64,000 bases of DNA from Planococcus citri (lineage: Eukaryota > Arthropoda > Insecta > Hemiptera > Pseudococcidae), in contig NC_088677.1 of assembly GCF_950023065.1 (NCBI RefSeq), positions 28,851,230 through 28,915,229 of the forward strand, in the 5' to 3' direction. The notes beneath the pieces were generated by a model that saw only the letters and a program-made list of their open reading frames with translations, was not told the origin of the DNA and searched no databases. Shown here one piece after another: positions 22,321-34,372 of this stretch (within the stretch, counting starts at the first letter, position 1; the number at the start of each line of letters is the position of its first letter). The position numbers were made by a program, and so were the translations under genes.

Positions 22321-25300
22321 CTTTGGTAATTACGTGAAAAATCCATCTAAATCACCTTCCTATTAAATTTCAAACATCATTTCTCATATCAATGACCCAT
22401 AAAATCACCATATTTTTCGGTTAATTGAAAGAAATATACTTACCCATTATTGATTTGGTTACTTTTGAGGTTTCAATACAAGTAGATAGGTACCTGTTTG
22501 AATTTTTAATAAAACCTTTAATGGATTTATCGTAGCAACGTTTCATAAGCTTACATCCTGCTGAACATTTTCAATCAGAATTTATAAATATCGCAAATAT
22601 CAAAGCTTAAATACGTATTCACGAAATATTTCATCCTTTTGACGCTTACACAGCCTCTAACTTATTCTCAGCAGCAAAAATTCAAATTTTCAGTAAGATT
22701 ACGCACACATTCGAAGATAAAAGGAACCCAGCATAAAATAGTGATATTTTTCCTCGCAATCATTTCCAGTCTTTCGAGTATAGGTATAAGGGCGCAAAGA
22801 ACATAATTCGTTGAAAGAGCCTAGCAAATTTCAAATAGGTACGTAAGAAAATCTTAGCAAATAAATTATTTCGTACCGTACAAGAGGCAGAAGGCCGCAT
22901 GATATCTCAACATCTATAATTCAAACCTACTCTAACCTAATGTCGTATAAAGTGACGAATTTCGTACAAGTCATTGTGAAATTTATCACTCGAAAGTGCG
23001 AGCTTTAGAATGTATCTATCAGCGAATAAATGTAAAGCGAGGGGGAAAAAACACAAAAAGGAACGAATGTGAAAAAAGTTTTATAAATCTGTCGTTTGTG
23101 AAAAGTTCGAAATTACGATTTCTTCGCACGTATAACTTTGATTTTCTATTTATTTATTCTACGAGCGAAATGAATCCTTCGAAATTACAAGATTAGACTG
23201 CAAATATTTTGATACATTATTTGCTATTCCGGCGGTGTTTTTTGTCTTGTTTTGTTTCCTGCCTCTCTCGTTCGTGTATATGTTTCAGAACCGGAAATCT
23301 AACACTGAGCTGTCTATACCTAATATTTTATAATAAAAATTAATACACGTTTCAAAAATTGCAAAAAATATTCCTACTAAAACGTTGAGTAAGAGTAACA
23401 CGAGAAAAAGGGTGCTTAATTTAAGCAAATGAGACAAGTATCCGTGAAGAAACTGTACTTACCTACCTAGTTATCTATAAGTAGCTGTACTGAGTACCGT
23501 GTTTTATCTGTACCTATATGATAAAATATTTAAATTTTCTAAACCATTTCATCACAGTCAAATAACTTCCATTTTTAGCTTTTCATTAAACTAGACTTCT
23601 TCTGACATGGTTAACGTAATTGGCTATACTGTTCAAACATTATGTGGGTTACAAATAACATTGAAAAATTGCCACTGGTTACGATGAGGTTCCCTAAACG
23701 ATGCCTAATTTCTGGTCGAAAGTCATTAAACAGAAGTGTCTTATTAAATCATACACAATGTAAATCAATCACCAACCTATTGAACTCCTCCTCTAAATAT
23801 TTTTCATTCCATTTCACACACAAGGTACGGATATTTCAATGAATTTCCATCGCATTATTATTATTTTTATCTTATAAAATCAAGCGGAGATAGAGGCAGA
23901 AAGTAGATAGTTCGCTATATTTATTCATCGATGAGTTGAATCAGAGTAGGTAGATGGCATGTAATTGCCATATTGAAGTAACCACTTACGGAATATAGAA
24001 GATATTACGTACATTAGATGAGGCCTACTGCTTCATTATAATATTTAATATGCGAAAAATATACCATTTCTACATGAATAGAAAAAATTCTACGTAAAGA
24101 AATATTCATTTTGTTCGTAATTAGCTCACATATACACGTACACTAGAGAACTCATTTTGAAATTCAGCGTCAGCCACTTCTACGACACTTTATGGGATAA
24201 TTAAAATAAAAAATATATTACGTACAATTAGGCGAGCTACCAGCTTGATTAGATTTAGGTAGGTACCTAGTTGAAAGTTGATTTGTTAGACAGTTTGACA
24301 TTTACTTCGACCTTTAAGTTAGGTATTCATTCGATTTAGAAAACTATATACTCATACACAAATTTTATCACACGATTATCTGTCCAGTATAGAGTTGATT
24401 TACGTCATGTTTAGTATACCTATGTAGATAATATAATTTTGTACAGAGACCATGACCATGGCCTCTCAAAGGTTTGAAACTGCGTAGAATGAATTTCCAT
24501 TACAGTCTACAAACTTTAAGGGCAGCCTATTTGAAAATTTACAAATTATTTATCGCGTACCAGAAAGCTGTACATCTAATAAAATATTCATAAAATCATA
24601 TCTTTATAGCGAGAGAGAAACAAAAACGATAAGTTAACACCTTCGACGAAACTTGCGGAGAATCCAATAGCTATAGACTAACGTAAGCAGTAGCCAAAAT
24701 AAAATCTAATCGGAAGTAATTATAAATTTTAAACACGTAATACTTTGTATCGAACAAGTTTTCAGACTTGGGTCATTCTCTCAGTCAGTCCTATCAATAA
24801 CGTTATTTTTTTTATCATCATTGAATTACGAATGGCTGAGTAGCTATTGGTATTGATCAATTTTAGATTAGATATAAAAACCTATTGCAGTGTATTGGAA
24901 AGTCGTATGGTAAACAAATCCAACGACGAGGTAACAATTGATAAAATTCACAATAATAACTTATGTAGTGCTTACTTGTAAAACTCCATAGTATAACCTT
25001 GTACATGTAAATTTCAACTTCATGAATATTATAATTGTTTTTTCTGACTTAGTTAATTTCAATTTGTCAATAGCAATTTACGCGTAGGTGTTAAGTTGGT
25101 GTATGTGTATCTATTACTGTGATGTGTTTATTATTCCTGTAGGTAGGTACGAGTATGTTTTTTAGGTTATTTTTTGATTCAGGTAGGTAATGATAAAGCG
25201 TTCCTTAAAATAATTTTTTAATTCCGTTCATTCGTATAGTGGATTAATTTGATTTTCGATGTGATAGGGATGTCGTGATCTCGAAATTCAATAATTGCAT

Positions 25301-26839
25301 TTGTAAAATTTTATTACTCGGTATAGCTTTGTATCCGATTTATGACTATTAATTCGCGAATCAAATCGTTGAAATGGAAAAAAATTGGTAATTAAAATAT
25401 CAAATAATCGTCTAGTACTTCTTTGGGTATCAAAATAAATAAATTTTACGAAATAAAATTTCCCAATCTATGACGTTGATATGTTTATGGAATTCATTCG
25501 AAGAGATTGCAGCTGCCATCCGAAGGTGATTTTAGTTTAAAAAGATGAATAACCCCACTGAGGATATCTACATGCCATACTTACGTAATATTTTAAAATT
25601 AACCAGTCATATTCTAAATACATAGGTATTTTCTGTCACTAGAAAAGAAAACTGAAGTCAAGTTATCATTAGGAAAACAAATTAAAACCTACGTGTAGGC
25701 CTACCGTACTTTAATACCTAGTTATTTACCTACCAATTTAATTAAAAACTGGATTAGTCCGGTACTACTTTATTTAATATCTAGTCTTAAGTATTCTCAG
25801 TGGTAAATTTCCAGCGAATCCTACAAATATATTCTACCTATAATGCTACAGGTATAATTCACTTTCATTTTAATCGTCACATAAATTCTAAAAACAATGC
25901 AAAATTTTGGATGTTGTACATGTAAATGAAGAAGAAATGAAGACAAAGACTTGTTGAATAAGAATGGAAACGAGAGGGGAAAAAACTTAAATTAGTTGGA
26001 GGAGTGAAAATAAAATCTGAGCTAGTTACAAAGTTTAAAAATTTTGGTTGCCACATTGTTTAAAAAAGTTTTTTTTCCTTGAAAAAATTTGATAAAAACA
26101 TAAAGTACATCAAAGAGAAGGTAAACTCATCTCCGTTTCAGATAAATTATTCTCTGCTCAACTGTCTCAAAAAGCTACAAGTTGAAGGTCCTGAGGTCTC
26201 ATTATTAAATTAGAAGTTCTATCAAGCTTCAACTTACATACAAGAAAAATCAAGAAAATCTTCACGATTGAGAAAAATCAGCTTCATTATTATATTACAT
26301 GTATGTACTTGGATACGAATTCGATTTTGAAAAATTTTTACCCTCATAAATGAGAAATTCAAAGGATTCTAAATAGTTAAGATAAGTTGAAAAATAATTT
26401 TAAAAAAAAAATGGATGTAAAGACGTCTTTTTCCCAGGAAAGTTTTGAATCATGGATGCGTTTTTTGGTCAAGTTGGCTTAATGCTCAATCATACGTTAT
26501 CATCCGGACCATGCCTTCAGCCTGATCTGGACCAAACCTGAAATTTGTGCATACTTAATTGATCTGATCCGGTATGGTTTGGTCTAGTGGCAATTCTGGA
26601 GGGGAAAATGTAAGAGAACGTTAGCTACGAGTACCTAGGTGTAATCCAAGAGATGAAAATAAAAATAAATTAATAATCTCTACTGTACATATATACTTAT
26701 CGGGTAAATTGATTTTCAAGTTTTAATATTTTGAAAATTTTGTAGGATTCTTTTAGAAAAAGGTTTCAAAAGAATTGCGATTTCTTTTGCTCCCAATGTA
26801 CTTCTAGTTTAAACAAAATAAGCATTTTAATGTCATTGA
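22321..26839. other. Gene-free stretch
   Basis: No gene is supported. The frame at 23642-23842 begins with ATG but has no splice context or recognisable family. The GGTAGGTACC motif recurs (24258, 25141). Intronic DNA of a large gene outside the window cannot be excluded. Confidence 0.4.
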
Positions 26840-27627
26840 CCCGTGTATCTGGACTCTCAAGGACCAAGGTCACTAACCAACCTGTCCTGCTTCCTAAGGT
26901 CGTTTGTCTTCATGGCTGGTATCTTAAGGTCATAGACCTACCTGTCTAACTTCTCATGGCCATCATGTCTGCCTGTCTGGCTTCCCAAGATTGTCTGTCT
27001 ACCTGTCTATCTCCTATAGGTCATTGATCCGGATCATCAGTATGTTTTTCAAAGGTCATCTGTCTGTCTATTTGTCTGGCTGGCCTCTCAGGGTCACTGA
27101 CCTACCTGTCTAGTCTCTCTTCTGATGTGACATGTCTAGCTTCCCAAGGTCGTCTGCCTTCCTTTCCTCTTAAGGTGATTGGCCCCACTGTTTGCTTCTC
27201 AAGGTCGTCTACCTTTCTGCTTCAGGTGATTAAGGTCACTGACCCGAAGGTTCTGACCTTTCAAGGTCATTGACCTGCCTAGCCTCTTAAGGTTTTTGGC
27301 CTGAATGTTTGGATTCTCAAGGTCGTCTCCTATTCTTCTTTAGCTGATTAAGGTCATGTTCTGACATCTCAAGGTCATTGACCTACCAAGCCTCTTAAGG
27401 TTATTGGTCCGATTGTCTGGTTCCTCGAAGTCGTCTGACTTTCTATTTTAGATGATTAAGGTCATTGACCTGTGATTCTGACCTCTCAAGGTCATTGACC
27501 CGTCTGTCTGAATTCTCAAAGTTGCTGACCTACCCGTCTAACCTCTCATGGTCGTCTGTCTGCCTGTCTGGCTTCTCAAGATTGTCTGTCTACCTGTCTA
27601 TCTCCTATCTCCTTTACCCACTTGACA

Positions 27628-28181
27628 ATAGATTCGCCGCTTTAAGCCAAAACGCCGGCTGATTTTTGTAAAACTGCCACTTAAAAGGCGCTCAAAAATG
27701 ACAGTAAATTTGCCGGTGAAAAAACGCCAGCTAGAAGCGGCTAGTTTATAAAACCAGCCAGTTAAACAGCCGCTTTCCGCCACTTTTATAAAAACAGCCG
27801 CTTTTGAACTGGCGTTTTAAGCAGCAGTTTTTTATTTGTTGATTTGCCGATCACAATGCACATGCGCAACGTGTGTTCATAACTCATTTTCAAAAAATTT
27901 AAAGGAAAGTACGAAGTGCGGTACATGTATACCGCTTGAAAACAATTTCTTGAAGTTGCTGTGATAGCTGAGTGGTGAGAGCTCTGAACTGTCACGCAGG
28001 AGTCGTGGGTTCGAACCCCACACGGGTCAGAAATTTTTTGTAGTTTGGTAGATTTTTCGGCGTTTTAATGAATTAAACAGCCACTTTAAACAGCCGCTTT
28101 TGACCGGCGTTGTTTTACTGGCAAATTTACTGTCATTTTTGGGCCGGCTTTTTCACCGGCTTTTTCGGGCGGCGAATCTAT
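27628..28181. mobile_element. 554-bp foldback element carrying a tRNA-like cassette
   Basis: The ends form a perfect 13-bp inverted repeat, ATAGATTCGCCGC at 27628-27640 and its complement at 28169-28181; TA may be the target duplication if the terminus is GATTCGCCGC. The inverted homology continues imperfectly for over 100 bp, with CAAAAATGACAGTAAATTTG at about 27695 matched by its complement at about 28120. GC-rich GCCGCTTT/GCCGGC motifs recur in both arms. The body contains a tRNA-like sequence. The surrounding minisatellite repeats the flanking sequence without the element near 27010-27050, which shows that it is an insertion. No transposase is present. Confidence 0.8.
27958..28039 (+). 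ncRNA. tRNA-like Pol III cassette (tRNA-derived, probably a pseudo-tRNA)
   Basis: An A box TAGCTGAGTGG (27965-27975) and a B box GGTTCGAACCC (28008-28018) have correct order and spacing. The T arm GTGGG-TTCGAAC-CCCAC is perfect, and six T residues at 28034-28039 sit where a Pol III terminator is expected. The D stem has three pairs. The anticodon loop would read CTGTCAC (anticodon GTC, Asp), but the anticodon stem and acceptor stem pair poorly. I therefore regard it as a tRNA-derived promoter or relic, not a working tRNA gene. Confidence 0.65.
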
Positions 28182-28700
28182 GTTTTTCAAAGGTCATCTG
28201 TCTGTCTGTCTGTTTGGCCTCTCAGGGTCATTGAACTACCTGTCTAGCATCTCTTCTGTGTGATATGTCTAGCTTCTCAAGGTAGTCTGCCTTCCTATCC
28301 TCTGAAGCTCATTGGCCCCACTGTCTGGCTTCTCAAGATCGTCTATCTTTCTGATTTAGCTGATTAAGGTCACTGACCCGGATGTTCTGACCTCTCAAGT
28401 CATTGACCTGCCTAAACTCTTGAGGTTTTTGGCCCGAATCTCTGGATTCTCAAGGGCGTTTGCTTTTCTTTTTTAGCTGATTAAGGTCATTGACCCGTGG
28501 TTCTGCCCTCTCGAGGTCATTGACCTGCTTGTCTAGGCTCCCACGATCATCTGCCTGTCTAGCCTATTAAGGTCATTGACCCGTCTGCCTGGATTTTCAA
28601 AGTTGTTGACTTATCTGTCTAGCCTCTCTTGGTTATCTGTCTGCTTGTCTGTCCTCTCAAGGTCAATGACCAGTCTGTCTGCCTTTTCAAGGTCATATGC

Positions 28701-31590
28701 TTACATGTTGGGCCTAATTTGAGCTTCCTTTGTTACTAAAATTTTTATAAATGTTTCTTGTTATATACAGACTGAAACTAGGAAAAAAATTCCGTAAGAT
28801 ACTTTTTCATTTTTTAAACAATTGAATCCTTCATAACAGGCTTTTCTGCCGAGAAAAAATTCCTCCTTTGATCCCTCGGAAAGTTATTGTCTGCTTTTAC
28901 TGAACTTCTCAAGTTTTGAAAAAAATCAAATCGGTACTCAAGAACGAGTATCTATGGGGGAAAAATGGAAAATTTACAACAATTTTCAATTATTGCGTAG
29001 GAAGTTTTCCACATAGGTAAGTTTGTTTTTTTTAAATGAAGACCCTCCCTCGATCTCTTGAATAAAGTTAATTCCTTTGTAAGCATCCTCAATAATTTAA
29101 GAAATTATAATGAAATGCAAGATTTTTTTCAAGAAGTTTAAATTTTTGTGCTGAAATTGCTCAGAAGTAGGTTAGCAATCTGTAAAAAATCTACTCTTGC
29201 AGGTACTCTGAAAATGTTTGCCCCAGTGCAAAGCACTTCAACGATGAAAAATTTATGAGAAAAATTGCAGAAATGTATTCAGACGTGAAAATTGAAAATT
29301 TTTGGAATAAAGTTCATTGCATTTTTGAAAATATTTTTCTGCTTTGTTTTGAAAACTTCCCTGCATGCGTACCTTAGTTAATAGTTTAACCATTTTCCCA
29401 ATGATTTCGATTAATTTTAAGAATATTTTGAATTTTTAATATTTTCAACAAATTCTTAGCTAGTTTTGCTGCTTTTCTAATAAATTTCAGAAATTTTTCA
29501 AGTTTCTATTTTTTTTTACACTATTGTGATATTTTGTTCAAATTAACTTCCAAACTTAGAGAAGTAAGTTACAAATATGGAAAGAAGCCCATTTGATGGA
29601 GCAGAAATCAAAATTTTCGGTCACTAAACTGAAAATTACTGACAGGTTTTTTAACAGTGCAAAGTGGCACGAAAAGAAATTACGGAGCTACTTTTATTGC
29701 AGGTATGACAAGGGGCTTTTTGAATTTTAGAACTTGATACAATGTAATCTCGAAAGTTGGATTCCACAGTATGCTTTTGTCAAAATTCAAAAGGCTCGCA
29801 TCGATTATCAGTTTTTTTGCACTCTCAAAATTTATGAACATTTTTTGACCATGCATGATTCAAGTTATTGATGTTTTGAAAATTTATCAATTTCTTTCGC
29901 ATGCTGGAGAGAGTTTTGTTATAAAATTTAAGTATACTTCCTTTTAAATATGACCTCTCTCTTTAAATGCCCACTTTATCCTACTCTAATTTACCTACCA
30001 TCAAATACAATGGAATAATATCTGTAATAATTTAAAATACCGCAGTCAGCCTACTTAACGATAAAAATGTACCAAATTTTCGTATCTCGCGGTAAATCAG
30101 ACGACCGCGAATTGTCACGCACATTTGAAATAATTTGATATTGATTCGTGCAAATGCAAACAACTCCAAACTCCAAGGCATGCATATAAATTAGGCAATA
30201 CATACATATTTTCCACTCTATCGTTCAAATACAACTATACCTATGTATATTGTATAGCTACATTTCTATAGTCATTGACTTGATGAAAATATAGTAGTCG
30301 CCTATTTTTTTTCCTTCTAGATATTCCACATCCTATAGGCTGTATTAAGTATAATATCTACGAACATATTATACTCGTATTAAAATGTCTAATATTCGAT
30401 GAAACGTTACCCATCATCGCTTAAGATTACTTTACACTACTAGACGACTAAATTCAGAAAACATTAAAATTGATTTATGCGAAGAAAAAAGTATTAAGAT
30501 AAAGTATAATGATGAAATGGGTTAAAAAAGTAGGCGTGAATGAAACGCTTAATCATTTTACGAAATGATTCTAAAAGCCTCCTTTACTTTGGTACCTAAT
30601 ATCTTGAATAATTCATGCAGTGTGATACCTACCTAGTTGCTCAGATAACCCGAAGGATCAACTTACGTACAAGTATTGGAAAAAAATTTTAAATACAATA
30701 ATGATAATGATTAAAGGAAAGTTATGCATCAAAATAACGCACTATGCACGCTAAAATAATAAGAGTAAAAAAAACGCCATCGCCATCGCCATCGCCATCG
30801 TAGTACTTGCATAACGGTAATAAATTTCATCCCAGAAGCGATCTTATAGGAGTACCTAAGTATAGTACGTATTTACCTTATAATTTATTATAAGATGCGC
30901 AACTTTCGATAACAATCAACACTTTTATGAGTCAGGTTTAGCTAATGCGACGGCGGCTTACTCGTATTTACCTTTGAAAATTCGCAAAAAACGTGCCATG
31001 ATCGATATTATCAACCAAACTTCAATGAATTCTGTTCCCATGCTACTGCATGCGCTTTAAGCACTTACTAATAGTGTAATAAGTGTCTATTTTTTGAACG
31101 ATCACGCACATCCAACTTGCAAAAATTAACCGTGATTGCTTTTCTCACGTTATTACCGTGACAAGCATATGTGCATTTAGGTATGTCTATGTACGAGTAG
31201 TCAGGTATGACTACTCATTCGAATTTTTTCAACGGTTTTATTATTCGAAGAACATCCATCGTCAGAGTACCTTCTTGCGATGAGCCATTCAATCGCAGTA
31301 CCTATTTTCTTTTATAGCTAAATCACTCTCGGGTGTTATTTTTGTTCAAATGGCTTTGGTTTATGGCTGTGTAAATATTTATCAATAAAATGTAGGTTTA
31401 AATGGGCAGAGGTACCGAGTTGTGTATTTAATTAAACATCATTTGTTGACTATGTAGTTTTAGAAACGTGGATGGAGCTCGGAGAAGTGCATAATGCAGA
31501 TTAGAATAATCCTTACAATGGAGGTAGCCCAACTGGCTAAACAAATTGAGCAGAATAAAGCTATAAATCGAAACAGCAAGCAAAAATGCA
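28701..31590. other. Gene-free stretch with a small CGCCAT microsatellite
   Basis: No gene is supported. AT-rich sequence contains irregular low-complexity pieces up to about 29900. Confidence 0.4.
30775..30800. repeat. (CGCCAT) microsatellite, four copies
   Basis: Four perfect copies of the hexamer CGCCAT are followed by CG. It is notable only for its GC content in an AT-rich neighbourhood. Confidence 0.9.
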
Positions 31591-31599
31591 CCACGAGCC

Positions 31600-32520
31600 A
31601 AAATTTCAGGAGCTGGAGTGAATTTTTTGATTTGAGGTGAATTTTTATAAATTAAATTTGGGCCAAAAATGAAAAAAAAATCAGAATTTTATCTAATTTA
31701 CTTGGAAATTTGAAGTTTGTGTGTATCCTATTTCCATCTCCTCCCCCAAATTGATTAGGAACAGTTTAGAAATCGCATTTACACATGCTAAAGTTGATTT
31801 GGACAATTTTTAAGTAACTTTTGGAATATCGAGAATTCTCAAAATATGGCAGGTGGCTCCAGGCCCGGCCGACTTGAAACCACATTCAATCGACTCAAAA
31901 TGTTGAAATTGAAGTTTAAAGTGCCAATATTTTAGCTTTCCAATTTTATTGGGTAGAATTTTGCGAAATTTTCAACTTCCAAATTCCTACTGGAGGCTCC
32001 AGACCGGCTCAAAATGATTCGAAACCGTTCACAATCGATTCGGAGGTCAAAATTAGGGTAAATACCGGATCCTCCAGCGTGTTTTAAATTTCTCCAAAAA
32101 CAAATCGCTCTCGAAGAGTCAGAAATATAGACTTTAGAACGCATAAAAAACTTAATGGAGGCTCCAAAAAGTTCAAGTTTTGATAGTTTCCTACTCAAAT
32201 GATCGAGCAGACACACCAGACGATATTTTACCAAAAAATTCGCTCGTTATGTGCCCTCTTTGAACTTGAAGGTAGATTTTTTGTTCACTTTTTCTGGACG
32301 TTACAAATTGGTTAAAAATAATCAACTTCTGAACTTGAACTCCTAGAATTTTGGAGTGACCACCTGAAACGATGAAGAGGATGCTCAATAACCATTGATC
32401 AAAGTTATACGTTCTAAAGTTCATTCTTGACCCGTCTAGAATCAGTTGAAATTACTTGAATAAATAGTGAAAAATCGCTGGAAGCTCCAGAAAGGAACAA
32501 AACTGGTACCTATACCCAGT
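31600..32520. repeat. Dispersed degenerate repeat with GGAGGCTCCAGA...CGGCTCAAAA core (copy set a)
   Basis: Diverged units share the core GGAGGCTCCAGACCGGCTCA and neighbouring AATCGATTCGGAGGTCAAAA-like pieces (for example near 31856, 31992, 32156 and 32480). The same core is found in both orientations at 41.9-44.0 kb. Minus-strand frames here (31932-32234, 32191-32424) are repeat by-products. Confidence 0.55.
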
Positions 32521-33102
32521 TTTTGATGTGTGAGAGTTGAATTGAAAAAATTATTCACATTGGTTACTTTTCTCAAAAAATTTATATTTCATAAAAAAGT
32601 GCCCTTAAAACAGCTTTTTTGAGTTTTTTTTTAGATTTTCCAAAATTTGTCAAAAATTTTGGAAATTGAAAACTTTAAAATCAACCTTCAAGAACTTTAG
32701 AAAATCTGGTAGCTTGAATCTAAGATAACAAAAAATTCAGAAAATTATTCGTAAAAAAAATCAAAAAAATGTATTAAGTACGAACTACTTTTTTTCGAAA
32801 TTTTTGCACGCGTCCTTTTTGCACACTGGACTTATAATCCTTAAGAACTTCTAAATTGTTCACACACTCACTTCCCCTAATCTTTAATAAAGAAAATGGT
32901 TCATTTTTTTTTTTTTTGATATTTGCTGCATCAGAAAATAGTATTTTCGGTCACTTTCGACTCAGTTTGATCGCAGTCCATTTTATGATCATTGATCACG
33001 TATGGCTTTTTAAATGAATGATTACCTAATTTTGAAATTTGATATGCATGATTGAATTCCAAAACGAGTTTTTGTCATAATCAAAAAGTCTTATATATGT
33101 AC

Positions 33103-33545
33103 TGTAATGACGAAAATATATAAACTGCCTAAACTATAAACCACCCAATCCATAAACTGACTAAGCCATAAGCTGACTGAACTATAAACTGGCTAAACTA
33201 TCAGCAATCCGCTCCTGCCTTTACACAAGGCCAACTCCAGTAAAACATAGATATGGCGCTTCAAGTAGATTATCCTATAACCCAGCTTTTCAATAACTTG
33301 CAACTTATGTATCAGCTCCGATTACTTATTGTCCAGGCTACTTGACCACCCTGGCACCTAAAAGTTCCGTATAAATACTATCGAAATATTGGTTCATTCA
33401 GTCAGTCTTCCTACATGTAAAACACCTAAGCTAATCTTTTGTGCTTTAATGTAACTTTTTATATAAATAAGTTTGTGCTTTTATAAATTAAAGTAAATTG
33501 ATACCAAGTGCGTAATTAATTAAAAAGGGTAATTAAGTCATCACA
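33103..33545 (+). repeat. 5' LTR (443 bp)
   Basis: It starts TGTAATGACG and ends CATCACA. The region 33118-33201 consists of irregular short repeats of the type CATAAACTGACTAAGC. A TATAAATA box at 33370-33377 lies about 30 nt before an arthropod initiator TCAGT at 33398-33402, so transcription (start of R) probably begins near 33400. Confidence 0.95.
33370..33402 (+). promoter_or_regulatory. TATA box and initiator inside the 5' LTR
   Basis: TATAAATA at 33370 and TCAGT at 33398 are separated by the canonical distance. The same pair recurs in the 3' LTR (about 39466 and 39494). Confidence 0.75.
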
Positions 33546-33548
33546 AAA

Positions 33549-33560
33549 TGGCGCCCGGAC
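33549..33560 (+). promoter_or_regulatory. Primer-binding site
   Basis: TGGCGCCCGGAC lies three bases after the LTR end. It resembles the complement of a tRNA 3' end terminating in GGGCGCCA (tRNA-Lys-like apart from one base). The primer identity is an inference. Confidence 0.75.
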
Positions 33561-33574
33561 TAAAAGTTTAACTT

Positions 33575-33985
33575 GATAGTGCTTTTTTTTGGTGCAAATA
33601 ATTCGTGATTTTCGATTTTTAAACTTTGAAGTGCTTTTGTGTGCAAATATTTCGCGATTTTCCAACTTTAAAGTGATTTGTAGTGCAAATATTTCGTGAT
33701 TTTTATCAATTTTCAAACTTAAAGTGTTCTTTTGAATGAATTTTTTCAAATTTTTACAAATTTTCAAGCTTTAAAGTGTTTTTTAAAGCAAATTTTTTTC
33801 AAATTTCATAAATTTTCGTGAATTTTTCTGAAATTTTTCAAGAATCAAGCAAATACTTCGATTCTATCAATTTTCAAACTTGAAAGTGCGTTTTTCAAGT
33901 AAATTTTTATAAAAAGTTCGTAAATTTTCAAAATTTTCCTGAATTTTCCGAATTTTCCTGAAATTTTTCGAGTTCTTCATAATCA
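33575..33985 (+). repeat. Repetitive untranslated leader of the retrotransposon
   Basis: About six diverged copies of a unit of about 55-70 bp are built around AAACTTTAAAGTG, TTTTGTGTGCAAATATTTCG and GATTTTCAAATT. The leader ends in CAAG followed by GTATGT (33987), a consensus splice donor, which raises the possibility of a spliced subgenomic RNA. No matching acceptor was established. Confidence 0.6.
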
Positions 33986-34069
33986 AGGTATGTACAAAAG
34001 TTTCATTAAATTGATAATTAATGTGATTAATAACATAGTTGATATTTTAAAAACAATAATTACTAGCTT

Positions 34070-34372
34070 ATGTCTTTTATGAATTCATTTAATAAGTTGA
34101 AGTGTTTCTTTTCCCAAACCCCCCAATCCACTACTGAATCAGTACCCTTAAATTCTAGAAAAACTGAATATAAACAAGGAAAACTAATTTTCTCCTCTGA
34201 ACAGGAAGCTTCTGATTTTTATAAAAGAAAATCATTTTTCCCCAGTGTAAAACCTAAAGTAGTCTTTGTTGAAAAACCAGAATCTTCAAAAGAAAAATTT
34301 CAAAATTGCACAGTCCTATATGCAAATATTAAAACAAGCCCTAAATTAATGTTTAAATTTCCCTCAAATTAA
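34070..34372 (+). CDS. Retrotransposon gag-region frame 1 (100 aa)
   Basis: This is the first ATG frame downstream of the leader, encoding a basic, Ser/Lys-rich protein without a recognisable capsid core or major homology region. It stops in a TAATG overlap (34370-34374) with the next frame, an arrangement compatible with termination-reinitiation. It may be an N-terminal Gag segment or an accessory protein. I do not recognise a domain. Confidence 0.5.
   Translation: MSFMNSFNKLKCFFSQTPQSTTESVPLNSRKTEYKQGKLIFSSEQEASDFYKRKSFFPSVKPKVVFVEKPESSKEKFQNCTVLYANIKTSPKLMFKFPSN

Larger units (their letters stand above)
26840..28700. repeat. Degenerate minisatellite with AGGTCATTGACC palindromes
   Basis: The array consists of units of roughly 45-60 bp built from CTCAAGGTCATTGACC, CTGTCTGGCTTCTCAAGGTCGTC and GTCTGCCTGTCT elements. 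Perfect AGGTCATTGACCT occurs at 27264, 27372, 27459 and 28514. One- or two-mismatch versions occur at 27018, 27090, 27233, 27489, 28367, 28397, 28484, 28570 and 28660. About 27040-27480 and 28181-28510 align as a higher-order duplicate. The array is split by the foldback element at 27628-28181. Confidence 0.85.

Noticed and set aside
23642..23842. 66-residue frame starting with ATG
   Set aside because: No family resemblance, no promoter elements nearby, length within chance expectation.
27958..28029. Functional tRNA-Asp gene
   Set aside because: The anticodon and acceptor stems pair poorly although the A box, B box, T arm and terminator are good; it is better explained as a tRNA-derived cassette inside a foldback element.
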